64,000 nt of DNA from Paenibacillus xylanexedens (lineage in GTDB: Bacteria > Bacillota > Bacilli > Paenibacillales > Paenibacillaceae). Positions 8,975-17,280 of the stretch are shown here, in pieces. The notes under the pieces were generated by a model. The model was not told where the DNA came from, did no database searches, and saw only the letters and a list, made by a program, of their open reading frames with translations. The position numbers and the translations under genes were made by a program. The DNA lies in assembly GCF_007676705.1 (NCBI RefSeq), contig NZ_VEBF01000006.1, positions 240,578-304,577 on the forward strand, given 5' to 3'. Positions within the stretch are counted from its first letter, which is position 1, and every line of letters begins with the position of its first letter.

Positions 8975-9006
8975 CCAAAAAACCGACTGCATTATGCAAT
9001 CGGTTG
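8975..9006 (-). terminator. Rho-independent terminator overlapping a stop codon
   Basis: On the minus strand AACCGATTGCAT pairs with ATGCAGTCGGTT (8981-9005) and runs into TTTTTTGG. The stem includes the stop codon and last codons of the Spo0E-like gene (ending at 8992). Confidence 0.75.
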
Positions 9007-9180
9007 TCTGTTCCTGAGATGGCTTTTATATTTGAATCGATTATATTCATTAATAAGCTCGTCCAGTACCATGGACTGTCGAAGGACTTTGTTGTCTTGC
9101 ATGCCATGATTCTCCGCCAAACGACTCAACTCTTGCCTGTTCCGTTCGATTTTATCTGTGATCTGTACCGGTTCACTCAC
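8992..9180 (-). CDS. Spo0E-like aspartyl-phosphate phosphatase
   Basis: The C-terminal half contains the Spo0E signature (QSMVLDELINEYNRF, pattern S-x-x-L-D-x-L-I-x-x-Y), after an N-terminal helix (ITDKIERNRQELSRLAENHG). These 50-85-residue two-helix proteins (PF09388) remove phosphate from Spo0A and delay sporulation. I chose the GTG at 9180 because AAAGAGGGGG lies about 7 bases before it, giving 62 residues, normal for the family; longer in-frame versions reach 9234. The gene lies 3' of the XRE/TPR regulator and its peptide ORF on the same strand, separated by a terminator. Whether the two are functionally linked is unknown. Confidence 0.85.
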   Translation of the reverse strand: MSEPVQITDKIERNRQELSRLAENHGMQDNKVLRQSMVLDELINEYNRFKYKSHLRNRQPIA

Positions 9181-9596
9181 AGCATGCACCCCCTCTTTGT
9201 ATAACATTTTAGGATACATTGCCAAAAAATTCATATTATATTCCTTTGCAGAATAAAATATTTATTTACATAGAGATACTTTCAACATCAAGCATTTTGC
9301 ATAGAGAGTTGACGTCTCTTCTTTTCTACAAGATGTGGGCAAAGAAAATTATAGCATGTCTACATATCGTATTCGAGAATACTCGAATCCTTTACCGTCA
9401 AAGTGAGTTGTGGACATATTATCCATTTTACCCTAAGTATCTCTTGCACCTTTCTCTCGCGAGAAGTTAATAAGTTTATCGAAAAGAAATACAAGGATTA
9501 GGAATGCTCAACGTTCAATATTTGTCGTAAAGCATCTGAATATCAATCTGCACAGGCAAATCCTATTTTCGTTATGAATGATCTAATGGACAGTAC
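9181..9596. other. Intergenic stretch without a visible gene
   Basis: This A+T-rich stretch must carry the promoter of the Spo0E-like gene. Short open frames on the plus strand (for example 9219-9470) have no ribosome site and no recognisable domain. I see no repeat or RNA gene here. Confidence 0.4.
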
Positions 9597-9636
9597 AAAT
9601 AAGCGTCCCATCTCCATATCCGGGAAATAAGACGCA
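9597..9636 (-). terminator. Terminator of the regulator-peptide unit
   Basis: On the minus strand GCGTCTTATTTCC pairs with GGAGATGGGACGC (13 pairs, three of them G-U) across a 7-base loop, then TTATTTGT follows (stem 9603-9635). It lies 40 bases after the stop of the small peptide ORF, so regulator and peptide gene can share one transcript. Confidence 0.7.
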
Positions 9637-9675
9637 TGCTATTGAAGATCTTTTAATTACTTATCAAAAACTCTC

Positions 9676-9807
9676 CTAATATCCGCCTGCACCATGATTG
9701 AAAACTAGATTTATAATATTGTTTATACCACCAGTAATACTAGAAAACATAACGAAAGAACTAAACAGCGTTAATGCCAATATTGCTTTTTTTCTCATAT
9801 CGACCAT
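9676..9807 (-). CDS. Candidate AloP/Phr-like pre-pro signalling peptide (43 codons)
   Basis: The ORF overlaps the 3' end of the XRE/TPR regulator in another frame. A full AAGGAGG lies 3 bases before the ATG at 9807; a second in-frame ATG at 9798 begins MRKKAILALTLF. The product has a basic start, a hydrophobic core (AILALTLFSSFVMFSS) and a short polar tail ending NHGAGGY. This is the plan of secreted RRNPP precursors: export by Sec, cutting in the extracellular space, and re-import of a short C-terminal peptide that binds the TPR receptor. As I recall, Paenibacillus polymyxa AloP precursors carry His-Gly-x-Gly-Gly-like tails, which this resembles. Translation may be coupled to that of the regulator. 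Function is inferred from position and layout. Confidence 0.72.
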   Translation of the reverse strand: MVDMRKKAILALTLFSSFVMFSSITGGINNIINLVFNHGAGGY

Positions 9808-11155
9808 AAACCTCCTTGATAATACTTTTATATTGAGACTCTATTGAATCAGAAGCCTGTGTTCTGTATTCTTCGAATAAACTCACACAATAAATTATGG
9901 TAGAGTCATCCTTGATTTTGTGGGCAGAACTCAGACAAGTAAGCAGGTTCATGAATCCTTCATGATACCTTTCTTTCGACAACTGGTAGAATGCTAATTC
10001 CGCCCAAAATTTAGTGTACCGATCATCCTTTATTTGAGTAATATAACTACTCTGATGGTTACGATCATTTAATAACATATGAATAAACAATTCAAATCTT
10101 TTGAGAACGTGGTCAACATTCAATTGATACAGATTAGCCGCTTCCATAACCTTCACAAGTCCAAGAAGAGTTTCATTGTCATTATCCTCTATAAAGTCGA
10201 GATAGGAGTTAAGTGAATCATAGTCCCCTGTCATCAACTTATACAAATAGGTGTTAACTTCAGCCCAATCTTTGAATCGTTTTATGAAGAGCTGATCCTC
10301 TGAAGTAGGATCTTCAATAACAATATTTGAATAATAAGAAGTGTACTCTAGTGCCTTTTCGTACTCTTTGCGTTCTCCCCATACTGTTGCCGTTAATAAG
10401 TACGCATAAAATTTATAAGTAAATAACGGGTGTTTGGAGGCTCGAATAAACTCCAATCCCTTTTTTTTATTTTTGTATTGTTCCAAAAATTTGACTCGTT
10501 GCAACAGTTCATCGGCTAACTGAAATACTTTATCCCAATGACATAACCCATTGTATGTATTAGCCAACTCCCTAATCGCATCCAGTTGTCGTTCCTCATC
10601 CAGCCGATTAATATACGGCTCAAAATGTACGGCCGCACGAAGATTCTCATGCTGGTCCTGACCGAGAGATAACGTGAAGATCCGATACTGGCACAGCGCC
10701 AGACGTTCCGAGTGCTGATATTTCTCACATTCCGCCACACATTCATACAACATCCGCGCAGCCTTCTTTTGTCCACGTTCAAGCATGCCTTCAGCCAATT
10801 CGAACAACTCCGAGATATACGAGCGATCATCCGTTACTTCCTGGATAACCCTCTGAATACATTCCAGCTTGTCCAATTCAGCACAGCGCTGCAGGAATGG
10901 CTCCAGCCTTCTCCAGTGGGGTGCCGATTCCACGAAACATTCAGCCCCATAAATCTCGTAGAAATACCCCTCTTCCAGCTTCATTCCCTGGGTAATCAGA
11001 TCCAGCTGTGCCATAGCGATGGGTCGAGTCCCCTTGATAATCGCACTGAGGGTTCCAGCGTTAACCCCCGATATGTCGGCAAAATACTGTAAGGTGTACC
11101 CTTGTTTCCTGATGTAGTCCTCAATATATGAGCGTATCGTAGTTGTAGGTTCCAT
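9761..11155 (-). CDS. XRE helix-turn-helix regulator with TPR region, RRNPP/AloR-like
   Basis: Residues 1-60 form an XRE DNA-binding domain (GYTLQYFADISGVNAGTLSA); the remaining 400 residues are helical repeats of TPR character (for example ERGQKKAARMLYECVAECEK near 125 and KEYEKALEYTSYYS near 275). This is the layout of RRNPP regulators (Rap/PlcR/AimR/AloR), cytoplasmic proteins whose DNA binding is changed by a re-imported peptide. The ATG at 11155 has GGAGG 8 bases upstream; a GTG at 11170 is the alternative. The last 16 codons overlap a small ORF with a signal sequence, the expected place for the cognate precursor. Target genes are not evident; likely candidates are its own promoter or flanking genes. 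Confidence 0.85.
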   Translation of the reverse strand: MEPTTTIRSYIEDYIRKQGYTLQYFADISGVNAGTLSAIIKGTRPIAMAQLDLITQGMKLEEGYFYEIYGAECFVESAPHWRRLEPFLQRCAELDKLECIQRVIQEVTDDRSYISELFELAEGMLERGQKKAARMLYECVAECEKYQHSERLALCQYRIFTLSLGQDQHENLRAAVHFEPYINRLDEERQLDAIRELANTYNGLCHWDKVFQLADELLQRVKFLEQYKNKKKGLEFIRASKHPLFTYKFYAYLLTATVWGERKEYEKALEYTSYYSNIVIEDPTSEDQLFIKRFKDWAEVNTYLYKLMTGDYDSLNSYLDFIEDNDNETLLGLVKVMEAANLYQLNVDHVLKRFELFIHMLLNDRNHQSSYITQIKDDRYTKFWAELAFYQLSKERYHEGFMNLLTCLSSAHKIKDDSTIIYCVSLFEEYRTQASDSIESQYKSIIKEVYGRYEKKSNIGINAV

Positions 11156-11421
11156 GTATCCCACCTCCACAATGAAAATCCATAATTTTGAATTTATATG
11201 ATAAGCACAATTTTAATCCTAAATTTTACAGCGGTCAATAAAAATCGTGGCAATTTCCTTTACATATATGCATCGGAGCATGAAATGAATATTTGCTTAT
11301 AGAAAAAATCCATTAGAAGAATTAGAAAGAACGTGATACATTTAATGCAACTTACATATCCTACTATTTCAATAGGATTATACGACACAGAATTATTAAC
11401 TCAGTTCAAGGAGAAGGTCAG

Positions 11422-12546
11422 ATGAAATTTGCCTTGTTTAGTCTCATGATGAATCTGCCTAATGCAGTAACCGGGGAAGCTCTGACGACTCAGCAGAAAT
11501 TCCACAATATATTAGAGCAAGCGATGCTGGCTGAACGACTGGGATTCGACGCCTATGGAATCGGTGAACGACATGGTGCACCGTTTCTATCTTCCTCGCC
11601 GCCTGTCGTATTAACCGCAATAGCGGCAGCAACCACACGCATCCGGTTACTAACCACCGTCACCTTTCTTAGTATACTTGATCCGGTCCGGGTTGCCGAG
11701 GATTATGCCACGCTGGATCAAATATCAGGCGGACGGCTGGAGATGATCATTGGGAAAGGCAATGACCCTCGGCACTATCCGCTGTTCGGCATCCGCGAAG
11801 AGGAACAGTGGGATTCACTCGATGAACGCTACCACCTGCTAAAACGGCTGTGGTCTGAAGAGAATGTAACCTGGCAGGGAACGTATCGCCCTCCTCTCGA
11901 GGGAGTTACCACGTGGCCAAGGCCACTTCAGCAATCCATTCCGATCTGGCATGGTAGCGCGTCCAGCACGGTCTCCACCGAACTCGCTGCCAAATATGGC
12001 GAGCCGCTCTTTACGTCGAACTCTTTTCATCCGCAAGCCAAATACAAAGCGTTAATCGATCACTATCGGGAGCGCCTTGATTATTATGGTCATGATCCGC
12101 AACAGTCAGTGATTGGCTCCGGTGCCGGCAGTCTCTATCTTGCGGATACCGGTGAAGAAGCCATCCGCCGCTATAAGCCATATTATGAAGCGTTCCATGC
12201 CACTGCCGCCGCACAGCATAACCAGTCTCCCTTTACCGATCTGGAGGATAACATTGCACGAGGTCCCGCGTTGATCGGCAGTCCGGAGCAGGTTATTGAG
12301 AAAATTCTGGACTATCATGCCGCTTACGGACATCAGGTGCTGAGTATCAGCGTAGATGGATTAACACATAGCGAGCAGTTGGAGCAAGTGGAGCGTTTTG
12401 CCAAGGAAGTAGCCCCTATACTACGCCGTGAACTGCCCAGTTCGGTGTGGAACGAACCCCCGGTGTTAAGCGAGCACTCATCCTCCCTTTCCTCCAACGC
12501 TACAGATTCATGGCCTACAGCCATCTCACCTATATTCCAGGTTTAA
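11422..12546 (+). CDS. Luciferase-like (LLM class) flavin-dependent oxidoreductase
   Basis: The protein has the bacterial luciferase fold (PF00296): LGFDAYGIGERHGAPF near residue 40, IRLLTTVTFLSILDPVRVAEDYATLD near 73-98 and QISGGRLEMIIGKGND near 100. Such enzymes oxidise small organic compounds with reduced FMN supplied by a reductase. The substrate cannot be told. AAGGAGAAGG precedes the ATG. The C-terminal 40 residues (Ser- and Pro-rich) go beyond the usual domain end. It is transcribed away from the XRE regulator and towards the TetR gene, and may be monocistronic. Confidence 0.88.
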   Translation: MKFALFSLMMNLPNAVTGEALTTQQKFHNILEQAMLAERLGFDAYGIGERHGAPFLSSSPPVVLTAIAAATTRIRLLTTVTFLSILDPVRVAEDYATLDQISGGRLEMIIGKGNDPRHYPLFGIREEEQWDSLDERYHLLKRLWSEENVTWQGTYRPPLEGVTTWPRPLQQSIPIWHGSASSTVSTELAAKYGEPLFTSNSFHPQAKYKALIDHYRERLDYYGHDPQQSVIGSGAGSLYLADTGEEAIRRYKPYYEAFHATAAAQHNQSPFTDLEDNIARGPALIGSPEQVIEKILDYHAAYGHQVLSISVDGLTHSEQLEQVERFAKEVAPILRRELPSSVWNEPPVLSEHSSSLSSNATDSWPTAISPIFQV

Positions 12547-12660
12547 GTTTCTCCCACGTACAATACACACATGTTCCTTCCAGGGTGATTCCTACGAATT
12601 GCCCTCTTCCCTCCTCCCTCTTTCTACTTCCTCTCATCGGTATTGTCGCTCGCCCTACAT

Positions 12661-13239
12661 CTATTCGGACTGAATGCCTCCAAACAGGGAATTTAGCAAC
12701 ACCTCTACATAGGAATCATCCATCGCTTCCCCCGTCACTAACATACGATAGAACACCGGCCCATAGATCAGATCAATGTAGAATCCAATGTCCACCCCTG
12801 CCTTCAATTCGCCACGCTCCACACCCTTCTCCAGAATTCCCCGAGCTTCACGTCGACGTGGTTGGATGTATCTTGTACGGTATTCTTCGGCAAGCCCTGC
12901 ATCCGATTGCCCTTCCCCAATAATCTGTGTAATGACCTTGCCTTCCCGACTGGTCAAAAAACGAACCAGATTACTCGCATGTATGCGTATATCTTCAAAT
13001 ACCGACCCTGTATCCGGTACTGGCAATCTTGCCGTTGCAGCTGACATATATCCGTCCATAATGACGGCGCCTTTGTTCGGCCACCATTTGTAGATAGTGG
13101 CTTTGCTCACCTGTGCACGTTCAGCGATCTTCTCGATCGTAACTGCTCCGAATCCGTACTCCAACAACAACTCATACGATGCTGTAAGAATGGCATTCTG
13201 GGTTTCCATGTTACGCGGACGTCCTCTTTTGGCAGTCAT
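12661..13239 (-). CDS. TetR/AcrR family repressor
   Basis: An N-terminal helix-turn-helix domain (VTIEKIAERAQVSKATIYKWWPNKGAV, residues 30-60) is followed by a TetR C-terminal ligand domain (TetR_C-like); 192 residues is normal. The gene is divergent from an MFS exporter. The 281-base intergenic region holds a 14-bp perfect palindrome and a close second copy, which are good operator candidates. The simplest reading is that the protein represses itself and the exporter until a toxic ligand binds. Confidence 0.9.
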   Translation of the reverse strand: MTAKRGRPRNMETQNAILTASYELLLEYGFGAVTIEKIAERAQVSKATIYKWWPNKGAVIMDGYMSAATARLPVPDTGSVFEDIRIHASNLVRFLTSREGKVITQIIGEGQSDAGLAEEYRTRYIQPRRREARGILEKGVERGELKAGVDIGFYIDLIYGPVFYRMLVTGEAMDDSYVEVLLNSLFGGIQSE

Positions 13240-13404
13240 CTTGAGCCCTCCTGGATGTATAAAATATATTTAATCATCAGTAATTTTCATAAAAACGATA
13301 CGTTCATTATACTAAACTGCCATGAGTACACACAATTCCCTCCTCCGCCCACCTTTTCATCCCCTTTAATATTCTCATTAAAATATGTAGAGCCTATTTA
13401 CAAT

Positions 13405-13456
13405 ACTAAACGTTTAGTTTATTATATGTTTGTAATTAGTGTACGTAACGTTTAGT
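13405..13456. promoter_or_regulatory. Pair of palindromic operators for the TetR repressor
   Basis: ACTAAACGTTTAGT at 13405-13418 is a perfect 14-bp palindrome. ACGTAACGTTTAGT at 13443-13456 matches it at 12 of 14 positions. The second copy ends two bases before the -35 element of the exporter promoter. An ACTAAAC half-site also occurs near 13311, closer to the repressor start. Confidence 0.7.
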
Positions 13457-13458
13457 AA

Positions 13459-13487
13459 TTGACGATTTTTAATATTAACTGTTTATA
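13459..13487 (+). promoter_or_regulatory. SigA-type promoter of the MFS exporter
   Basis: TTGACG (13459-13464), a 17-base spacer and TTTATA (13482-13487) precede the MFS start by about 34 bases. The -35 box directly follows an operator copy, so a bound repressor would block RNA polymerase. Confidence 0.65.
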
Positions 13488-13520
13488 GAAGTTACTAATT
13501 TAGAACTGTGGAGGATGATT

Positions 13521-14732
13521 ATGATGGATATGAGACAACAAGTGAAGAAGGCACCTGTGCCCACCTGGATTATTTTTTTGCTGGCATCAGCTTGTGGATT
13601 AATCGTGGCTAACCTGTATTATGCTCAGACTGTTATCGGACCGATTAGCATGACCACGGGACTGTCTTCTGCCGCTGCCGGATTGATTGTAACGTTGACA
13701 CAGATTGGCTATGTCATTGGTTTGCTGTTTATCGTACCGCTCAGCGACATTACCGAGAATCGGCGCTTGGTCGTGCTTTTCCTGGTCGTACTGGTCGTTG
13801 CCCTGATTGCTGCGGCTTTCTCGCCCACTGCCGTTGTATTTCTGACAGCCTCTCTATTCATTGGCATAGGTTCTGTTGTTGCTCAAATTTTGGTACCCTA
13901 TGCGACATATCTTACTTCCGAAGAGCAACGCGGACAGGTGGTCGGCAATGTAATGAGCGGTCTGCTGCTAGGCATCATGCTCGCTCGTCCTGTGGCAAGT
14001 TTCATCACCAGCCTCTTCGGATGGCAGACGGTCTTTGTATTCTCGGCTATTGTCATAGCACTTCTGATGTTGCTTCTATCCCGTGCTCTTCCTGCTCGCA
14101 AGCCTGAACCCACCTTGAAATACGGGCAATTAATCGTCTCCTTGGGCACACTATTCAGAACGATGCCTTTGTTACGCCGTCGGGCGTTCTATCAAGCCAG
14201 TCTGTTTGGTGCTTTCAGCTTATTCTGGACGACGGTTCCACTCAGGCTCGCTAATGATTTCGGCATGTCACAGCAAGGAATTGCCTGGTTCGCACTGGCT
14301 GGTGTTGGAGGTGCTATCGCCGCTCCCATCGCCGGGAGACTGGCAGATCGCGGACTAACGCGAATTCTGACGGGTGCTGCCATGGTGATTGCTGCTGCGT
14401 CATTCGGTCTGGCTTATGTGTTCCAGAGCCACTCCACGTTTGCACTGATTCTGCTTGTGATTGTGGCGATCACACTGGATATGGCCGTGTCGGGAAATCT
14501 GGTGCTGGGTCAACGCATTATCTATTCGTTAGGAAGTGAAGCGAGAGGGCGTGTGAACGGTATATTCATGTCAATCTTTTTTGTCGGCGGAGCTATCGGG
14601 TCCTCTCTTGGAAGCTGGTCTTATGCGAACGGAGGATGGAGTCTCACAACGCTGATTGGCCTGATCATGCCACTGCTCGCTTTGGTGTATTACTTTACGG
14701 AAAAGAAAGCGGCAGTTGTCAGCAACGAATAA
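13521..14732 (+). CDS. MFS transporter, drug/arabinose-efflux type
   Basis: The roughly 400-residue protein has 12 hydrophobic segments in two sets of six. Between segments 2 and 3 lies an MFS loop motif (VPLSDITENRRLVV), with a matching GRLADRGLTRI in the second half. It resembles proton-driven exporters of the YceI/AraJ kind. GGAGG stands 6 bases before the ATG at 13521; ATGs at 13515 and 13524 are also possible. Divergent TetR control suggests export of a toxic compound, but the substrate is unknown. Confidence 0.88.
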   Translation: MMDMRQQVKKAPVPTWIIFLLASACGLIVANLYYAQTVIGPISMTTGLSSAAAGLIVTLTQIGYVIGLLFIVPLSDITENRRLVVLFLVVLVVALIAAAFSPTAVVFLTASLFIGIGSVVAQILVPYATYLTSEEQRGQVVGNVMSGLLLGIMLARPVASFITSLFGWQTVFVFSAIVIALLMLLLSRALPARKPEPTLKYGQLIVSLGTLFRTMPLLRRRAFYQASLFGAFSLFWTTVPLRLANDFGMSQQGIAWFALAGVGGAIAAPIAGRLADRGLTRILTGAAMVIAAASFGLAYVFQSHSTFALILLVIVAITLDMAVSGNLVLGQRIIYSLGSEARGRVNGIFMSIFFVGGAIGSSLGSWSYANGGWSLTTLIGLIMPLLALVYYFTEKKAAVVSNE

Positions 14733-14748
14733 CGATTCTTTCATATGT

Positions 14749-14790
14749 AAAGAAGGGCAGAGTGATCCCTAAGATCAGCTTCTGCCCTTT
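14749..14790. terminator. Bidirectional terminator
   Basis: AAGGGCAGAGTGATC is nearly complementary to GATCAGCTTCTGCCCTT, with A- and T-rich flanks on both sides. It serves the MFS gene on the plus strand and the DUF2000 gene on the minus strand. Confidence 0.75.
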
Positions 14791-14794
14791 TCCC

Positions 14795-15205
14795 TTATTT
14801 CATGACACTGAATTTTTTGGTCGCTGCCCTAACTTGATCATCCTCGCCCCATACAATGACACCTACCACTTTGGTAGCTTCCAATCCCATTGAAGCAATC
14901 TCAACTGCATATTGTTCAAAAGCATTGTTGAGTGACTGGCCTGTCTGTGAAAAAACAACATGGCTCAGTCCCCCGCTGTCATCTGAGCAGAGTTTGGCCA
15001 GATTGATCAGTTGATTCTCCCCGGCCTTCAGAATGACAGTGCTATATCGGATGCCCGCATGCTGAACGCCGCTATGATCCAGCACAGGTTGATCAGAATA
15101 TAACCCCGGCTCATTCAGGGCTGCTTGTCCCATTAACAGGGCAGCCACATTAGCGCCGGCGCCAGGTTCCAGATTTTTATCCAGTATAATAGCAATTCTT
15201 TTCAT
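14795..15205 (-). CDS. DUF2000 family protein
   Basis: The N-terminus (MKRIAIILDKNLEPGAGANV) and the following AALLMGQAAL are typical of PF09391/DUF2000, small cytoplasmic proteins of unknown function with a fold related to peptidyl-tRNA hydrolase-like proteins. The ATG at 15205 overlaps the stop of the preceding BacA-like gene as ATGA, so the two are translated together. The length of 136 residues is normal. The context, with a BacA-like enzyme and divergent ATP-grasp ligase and exporter, points to a helper role in a small metabolite pathway, but this is inference. Confidence 0.7.
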   Translation of the reverse strand: MKRIAIILDKNLEPGAGANVAALLMGQAALNEPGLYSDQPVLDHSGVQHAGIRYSTVILKAGENQLINLAKLCSDDSGGLSHVVFSQTGQSLNNAFEQYAVEIASMGLEATKVVGVIVWGEDDQVRAATKKFSVMK

Positions 15206-15765
15206 ATGACTGTATTCACCCTCTGTGTATTTTGTGTAAAACATACCCATGGCATATTGATTCCTTCGCGCAATACTTTGTAGGTCACAAGCCCGTAATG
15301 ATCAGCGCATAGCTGATTCGTGAGCGCAATGGATTTCTCTGTGTTGTGCATGACCTTCCTGCAAGCTTCAGGGTTGGACGATACGGTGCTGCTCTCTCTA
15401 TAGGTTGTATCAAGTTCAGATAACAAGTATGTGGTTGCTGGATGATGATAGATAATATCGATCTGATCGGGACATACCGCATGGCAGCCGGATAGAACCA
15501 GCGCAGGAATTTTCTCCACAAAGCTCTCAGACACCGCTAGTTCAGAATCCATGATGAAGCTGTTGAGCTTGGGATACGCCCCGGGGACCAGCAAGCAGGA
15601 TATGATCCCTAATCTCAAGTCTTCCGCAGCCGCTTCAAATTCAGGGTATGGCTTGATACGTTCCGAGTTGCCTAACTTCTTTGCGATATGCATGCTGCAA
15701 GTCAGGAATCCTTCATCGTCTCCCAGCGTTCCCAGTATGGCATATTTCTCTTTAACGATCTCCAT
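15202..15765 (-). CDS. BacA-like protein (prephenate dehydratase/decarboxylase-related)
   Basis: The sequence begins with YAILGTLGDDEGFLTCSMHI, which has the TLG-x-x-G layout of prephenate dehydratase domains, and contains LLVPGAYPKLNSFIMDSEL followed by AVSESFVEKIPALVLSG, which resembles bacilysin-pathway BacA, a prephenate decarboxylase. At 187 residues it is about BacA size. The relation is recalled, not aligned. If right, it may handle prephenate or a similar acid, but the other bacilysin genes (bacB, bacC, bacF, bacG) are absent. It lies divergently from an ATP-grasp ligase and an MFS gene, equivalents of BacD and BacE. Confidence 0.55.
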   Translation of the reverse strand: MEIVKEKYAILGTLGDDEGFLTCSMHIAKKLGNSERIKPYPEFEAAAEDLRLGIISCLLVPGAYPKLNSFIMDSELAVSESFVEKIPALVLSGCHAVCPDQIDIIYHHPATTYLLSELDTTYRESSTVSSNPEACRKVMHNTEKSIALTNQLCADHYGLVTYKVLREGINMPWVCFTQNTQRVNTVI

Positions 15766-15894
15766 TTATTTCTATTTCCTCCTTTTTATTTCTAATCCGC
15801 TAAAGATCGTATACCAAAAAATTCCTATTGTCAATTAACACTTTAACGTAACACAAATATGTATTTCCGTTCATATTTCCCGCCAAAAAGTGCA

Positions 15895-15922
15895 TTGAAA
15901 ATGGAAAATGTTGAGTTATAAT
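15895..15922 (+). promoter_or_regulatory. Promoter of the ATP-grasp/MFS operon
   Basis: TTGAAA (15895-15900), a 16-base spacer and TATAAT (15917-15922) lie 50 bases before the ATP-grasp start. Confidence 0.6.
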
Positions 15923-15972
15923 GTTATGAAATGAATTTTTGCTATTTTTATCATTTTGTTGAGGGAGGATTT

Positions 15973-17214
15973 ATGAAAACAATTGTATACATATCTGATT
16001 TCAGGCTTCCAACTGGATTAAACTTCGTTAAACCTTTGCAGAAATTGGCAGAGCACAAGAAAATTCTGATTATTGAACGGCATAATTTGCATCATGATGA
16101 GGTGCTGAGGGACTTCTTTGATGAAATTAGATATGTCGATCATCTGGAGTCGGTAGATGCCATCCGGGAGCATATGATGCAGATCCGAGAATCCCATTCC
16201 ATCTCTGCTTTGTTAACACCGGGTGAGAATGCGATTGAGATCGGTGGTCAGCTCCGTTCCGAGTTCGGAATCCCCGGTATGCAGCGCAATCAGGCTGAGG
16301 CTGTTCGCAACAAATGGATCATGAAACAAATGCTGCATCAACGCGGAATTCGGACATCCAAAATTGCAATTGCTCTACATGAACAGGACTATATTCGTTT
16401 CACTGCTGTGCACGGGTTTCCGATTATTGTGAAGCCACTCAGCGGATATGGAAGTATCAATACGTTCAAATTATCCAGCATGGATGAACTGGTACATTAT
16501 CTACACCATACAAGACAAGCACAGCAAAGGGATTTGCTGGAGGAATTCATCCACGGTACGGAGTTTCATTGTGATTCCATTGTGTCTAAGGGCAAAGTTG
16601 TATTTGCATCTGTCTCCCAATACCTGTATAACTGCCTGGATATTGCGACGAAGCAGAAACCTCCAGCCAGTATTACGTTCCCTGAAGGCACGGAAGCTGA
16701 TTTTATCAATCACATCAAAGAACTCAATGAACGGGTCATTGCTTCCTTGGGTATCAATCAATCCGTAACACATGCCGAACTTTTTCTGACTCCGGAAGGA
16801 GAAGTGGTGTTTGGAGAAATTGGTGCAAGAATCGGGGGATCACATGTTATGCCTCCTTGTATCAAGAACACCCATGGCGTTGATTTCTTCGAAGCCGTCA
16901 CTGATCTGGAAGTTGGAATATATGAATTTAAGCAACAGGAGACGCGCCATAAATTCACAGGCATGATCTGCTTCCCTTCACGCGCAGGGGTAATTCAACA
17001 CATATCCGGGATAGAGGATTATGCCGATATCCCTGGCATCATTGAGTTCAATGTATCCTATCAAGTGGGACAGCGCGCCGGGGACGTCAACGATACCATG
17101 ACCCGATCAGGCTATGCTATCGTGGAGGGTGATTCGTTCGAGGAATTGCGTCAAACCCTGCTGGTTATGTACGATCGTTTCAAGATTGAAGTGACGGTTG
17201 CTGAAACCGTATAA
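15973..17214 (+). CDS. ATP-grasp ligase, BacD/L-amino-acid-ligase-like
   Basis: The 413-residue protein has the ATP-grasp fold (PF13535 type). GFPIIVKPLSGYGSIN (about residues 150-165) is the nucleotide-binding Lys and glycine loop; LLEEFIHGTEF near 195 is the second ATP segment; HAELFLTPEGEVVFGEIGAR near 265-285 carries the metal-binding Glu residues, followed by GGSHVMPP. Such enzymes activate a carboxylate as an acyl phosphate and join it to an amine, often forming dipeptides. GGGAGG precedes the ATG at 15973; the frame is open further upstream without a better site. The exporter gene follows after 66 bases. The substrates are unknown. Confidence 0.85.
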   Translation: MKTIVYISDFRLPTGLNFVKPLQKLAEHKKILIIERHNLHHDEVLRDFFDEIRYVDHLESVDAIREHMMQIRESHSISALLTPGENAIEIGGQLRSEFGIPGMQRNQAEAVRNKWIMKQMLHQRGIRTSKIAIALHEQDYIRFTAVHGFPIIVKPLSGYGSINTFKLSSMDELVHYLHHTRQAQQRDLLEEFIHGTEFHCDSIVSKGKVVFASVSQYLYNCLDIATKQKPPASITFPEGTEADFINHIKELNERVIASLGINQSVTHAELFLTPEGEVVFGEIGARIGGSHVMPPCIKNTHGVDFFEAVTDLEVGIYEFKQQETRHKFTGMICFPSRAGVIQHISGIEDYADIPGIIEFNVSYQVGQRAGDVNDTMTRSGYAIVEGDSFEELRQTLLVMYDRFKIEVTVAETV

Positions 17215-17280
17215 GATGTACGTATCATCCTCACTGTTTTTGGTCTGGAGTGACGGTTATCTTGGGGAGGGCTGGAATTA

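Noticed and set aside
9219..9470. 83-codon plus-strand frame in the gap after the Spo0E-like gene
   Set aside because: It starts in the upstream part of the Spo0E-like gene, has no ribosome site and shows no recognisable domain.
12447..12923. 158-codon plus-strand frame across the end of the monooxygenase and the TetR gene
   Set aside because: It lies across two recognised genes and has the composition expected of an antisense shadow.
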